Part shown: in pieces, positions 39,990 through 41,588 of the stretch
How positions within the stretch are numbered: the first letter of the stretch is position 1
Layout: every line of letters starts with the position of its first letter
IMG/VR virus record: IMGVR_UViG_3300042320_000234
Location: 1 to 41,588 of that record
Length of the DNA: 41,588 nt
Source: a virus
Reading direction: 5' to 3' (one strand)
Made by a program: the position numbers and the translations under genes
Notes under the pieces: generated by a model
Told to the model about the DNA's origin: nothing
The model's input: only the letters and a program-made list of their open reading frames with translations
The model's database searches: none

Positions 39990-40900
39990 GAGTGTACTCG
40001 TATAACTAGTTTGTCTATTTCTAGTTCGCCGTTAGCACGTAAATGATATTTACCCCACCGCTTGTCAGCGGTTTTGAGAATGATTTTGGTTTGACTAGGG
40101 TTGAGTCCTGTTTTGACACACTCGTAACCGAGTTTGGCTAGGGTTGATGAACGGTCTTTGGACGGTAGTGGTCCGTCACGCCAAATGACTTTACCTAGCG
40201 GAGACAGAACTTGCATAGCCTCGTCTAATGTGGCATCATATTCTGTGGGCATAATCCCAGGTGTGGGTTTGATTATGGGTTTATAATGTGCAGCAAGCCG
40301 TGCGATGTCGGCTGGTGTAGTGCGGTTGGCGATAGCCATAGAAACAAAGTCGCAAATATGTAGAACTGATTGAAAGTCGTTAGGGTTAAGAACACGCTGG
40401 TTGTGTGTTGTTTCGTCAGCGTAATTAGGGTAAGGTAAACGAACATAGTTGCCGTACTGTCCGTGTCGTAATGTGGTTTGTTTAGGGTTCACTTCTGTTG
40501 CTGGCACTTCGGCAACTTGGTGCGCAGCCAATAACATGTTACGCATAATCTCAGCGGACACTGGTTCTGTGGCAAACACCCAAACATGGTAACCTTTGGA
40601 ACGTGAACGTTCTATCCATGATGTGACACCACCTGCCTGTAATGCGTCATGTAGTTGTCGTGCTTGATGTAAAGATTGTTCTAAGCCTAAATCAAAGTCT
40701 GAACAGCCCCACACTACGGATGCTTGACCGTTGATTGGAACAATCGGATATACGCCGATACGTTCTGACCCGTTTAAGTGTCGTTCAAATGTGCCAACAT
40801 TAAGCGGTAACTTGGCACAGCCCCCACTGTCCATGCCGTACACGTCACCACGACCACGAAATAGTTTTATAAAGTTATCTAACAGTTTGTCGTCTATCAT
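39986..40900 (-). CDS. Archaeo-eukaryotic-type primase (AEP; 304 aa)
   Basis: It would synthesise primers for replication. WGCSDFDLG (64-72) supplies the Asp-x-Asp metal motif. RSKGYHVWVF (100-109) is the S-x-H-like nucleotide motif. EVNPKQTTL and GNYVRLPY (136-157) match the last AEP motif in TOTE-type and phage primases. The C-terminal third (from about 220) is a separate helical region. A GGGGGT ribosome-binding site sits just before the ATG. It is next to a DnaB-like helicase, the expected partner. DnaG (Toprim) motifs are absent. Confidence 0.75.
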   Translation of the reverse strand: MIDDKLLDNFIKLFRGRGDVYGMDSGGCAKLPLNVGTFERHLNGSERIGVYPIVPINGQASVVWGCSDFDLGLEQSLHQARQLHDALQAGGVTSWIERSRSKGYHVWVFATEPVSAEIMRNMLLAAHQVAEVPATEVNPKQTTLRHGQYGNYVRLPYPNYADETTHNQRVLNPNDFQSVLHICDFVSMAIANRTTPADIARLAAHYKPIIKPTPGIMPTEYDATLDEAMQVLSPLGKVIWRDGPLPSKDRSSTLAKLGYECVKTGLNPSQTKIILKTADKRWGKYHLRANGELEIDKLVIRVHS

Positions 40901-40909
40901 ATACCCCCT

Positions 40910-41588
40910 TTACCAATCGGTTAATATTTCTTGCATAGTTAATTGTTCTGTTTCGGATTGCACAATATTGTCATCAAGTCGGTATGGTAACACCCCGTTC
41001 TCCAACCTTTTCAACCGACCAGTTCCTGCTTCAATCAAGAAGTCCATATCGTCTAACAGGACGGACGCAGGACGTTTACACTTAACCAAGTTCAACGTAA
41101 CCGTATCCATGTGGATACGTAAATTATATTGCAGTTCTTCTATTTTGGACATAATACGTTCAGTGTTTGATGCTTTATCTAATTTTTCTTGCAAGTCACG
41201 AATATGTCCTTCTATCTCAAATCGTTTACGGCGTACACCAACAATGTGTGTTGCTTGTTGTTCACCACCATAAGCACCTGAACTGATAGTCATTTTGCGT
41301 CCATCAGCACCTGCAGTACGACTGGACTGGTGCAAAACAATTAACGGAATATTATGACGTTTACCGAACGCTTTAATGCTGTTGGCTTTAGACGGAACAT
41401 CTTCTCCACCGCCTGTAATCAAATCCAAATAGTCCACAACGATTAGTTGTGGGTCACCCAAGACGTCTATTGATTCAGACAAAGCACGTTCCATTTCAAT
41501 GAGAGACACTGTTTGGTCAAACACTGCTAGGTTCGGAAAATGTTCTAATGCCGTATTACGCAATAAGTCAATGGATTGTCTGTCGTTT
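40910..41588 (-). CDS. DnaB-like replicative helicase (C-terminal part; 5' end outside window)
   Basis: The frame is open to the right edge; a TTG at 41563 is not the true start. The visible part of the RecA-like ATPase has the Walker B LIVVDYLDLI and LIVLHQSSRT, where the usual DnaB Gln sensor is present. ISSGAYGGEQQATHIVGVRR, with a Gly-Gly-Glu-Gln stretch, follows. An Arg-finger-like LVKCKRP and a C-terminal tail come next. Walker A must lie beyond the window. It would unwind DNA at the fork for the adjacent primase. Confidence 0.78.
   Translation of the reverse strand, partial: NDRQSIDLLRNTALEHFPNLAVFDQTVSLIEMERALSESIDVLGDPQLIVVDYLDLITGGGEDVPSKANSIKAFGKRHNIPLIVLHQSSRTAGADGRKMTISSGAYGGEQQATHIVGVRRKRFEIEGHIRDLQEKLDKASNTERIMSKIEELQYNLRIHMDTVTLNLVKCKRPASVLLDDMDFLIEAGTGRLKRLENGVLPYRLDDNIVQSETEQLTMQEILTDW

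Noticed and set aside
40731-41273. 180-codon open frame on the plus strand
   Set aside because: It runs antisense across the end of the helicase gene and the start of the primase gene, both of which have clear motifs.

Overview
The window is part of the genome of a tailed double-stranded DNA phage (Caudoviricetes), almost certainly lytic and probably of the short-tailed (podovirus) type. Coding is very dense. Genes are joined by TAATG and ATGA overlaps, and the longest gene-free stretch is about 150 bases (4961-5112). I see no integrase, repressor, tRNA, insertion sequence, CRISPR array or cellular housekeeping gene. Several small proteins look like families common in actinobacteriophages: the Cys-x2-Cys protein at 8403, the AGYG-ending tail domain at 7039 and 8112, and the Lys-rich proteins at 10446-11160. 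Base composition is moderate to low in GC. I infer a low-GC actinobacterium, for example a freshwater lineage, as host. This is inference only.

Layout, left to right. (1) 2-13902, plus strand: morphogenesis module A. It holds the end of a large internal virion protein, three further virion-type proteins, a strong promoter, scaffold, an N4-gp56-like major capsid protein (MCP-A), a perfect terminator, tail proteins including one with an exact 20-residue repeat, two glycosyltransferases, four tiny Lys-rich proteins, a head-tail connector and a large beta-rich tail protein. (2) 13921-16832: fibre and adhesin genes, including a polyglycine protein. (3) 16819-17998: lysis genes, with a candidate holin, an M15 peptidase and a secreted muramidase-like enzyme. 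(4) 17998-36971: module B, with large terminase, zinc-ribbon protein, holin-like protein, portal, scaffold, a second unrelated-looking capsid protein (MCP-B), a decoration or fibre candidate, a run of very basic proteins, connector, P22 gp10/T7 gp12-like nozzle, fibre, internal virion proteins and a 1752-residue giant. (5) 36968-41588, minus strand: early genes. In transcription order these are a DnaB-like helicase, an archaeo-eukaryotic-type primase, an HslV/proteasome-like Ntn hydrolase, RusA, a PD-(D/E)XK-like nuclease, a sigma-region-4-like HTH protein, a DUF1599/Nmad1-like protein and small proteins. The two transcription units meet tail to tail with overlapping stop codons.

The most unusual feature is that one contig carries two scaffold-capsid-connector-tail-fibre sets that are clearly not recent copies. 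Module A is visibly richer in GC: 32 of 60 bases at 6001-6060 against 23 of 60 at 28561-28620 in module B. The fibre proteins that follow the tail gene in the two modules nevertheless end in the same 17 residues, encoded with seven synonymous differences and no replacement. Either this is a phage with two complete virion modules, or the contig joins two related phages somewhere in about 14.4-18.0 kb. The sequence alone cannot decide.

The second highlight is the early-operon Ntn hydrolase, which retains the HslV-type Thr1/Asp17/Lys catalytic layout. The third is the leader of MCP-A, where a hairpin loop is an exact 7-base complement of the capsid gene's ribosome-binding site.
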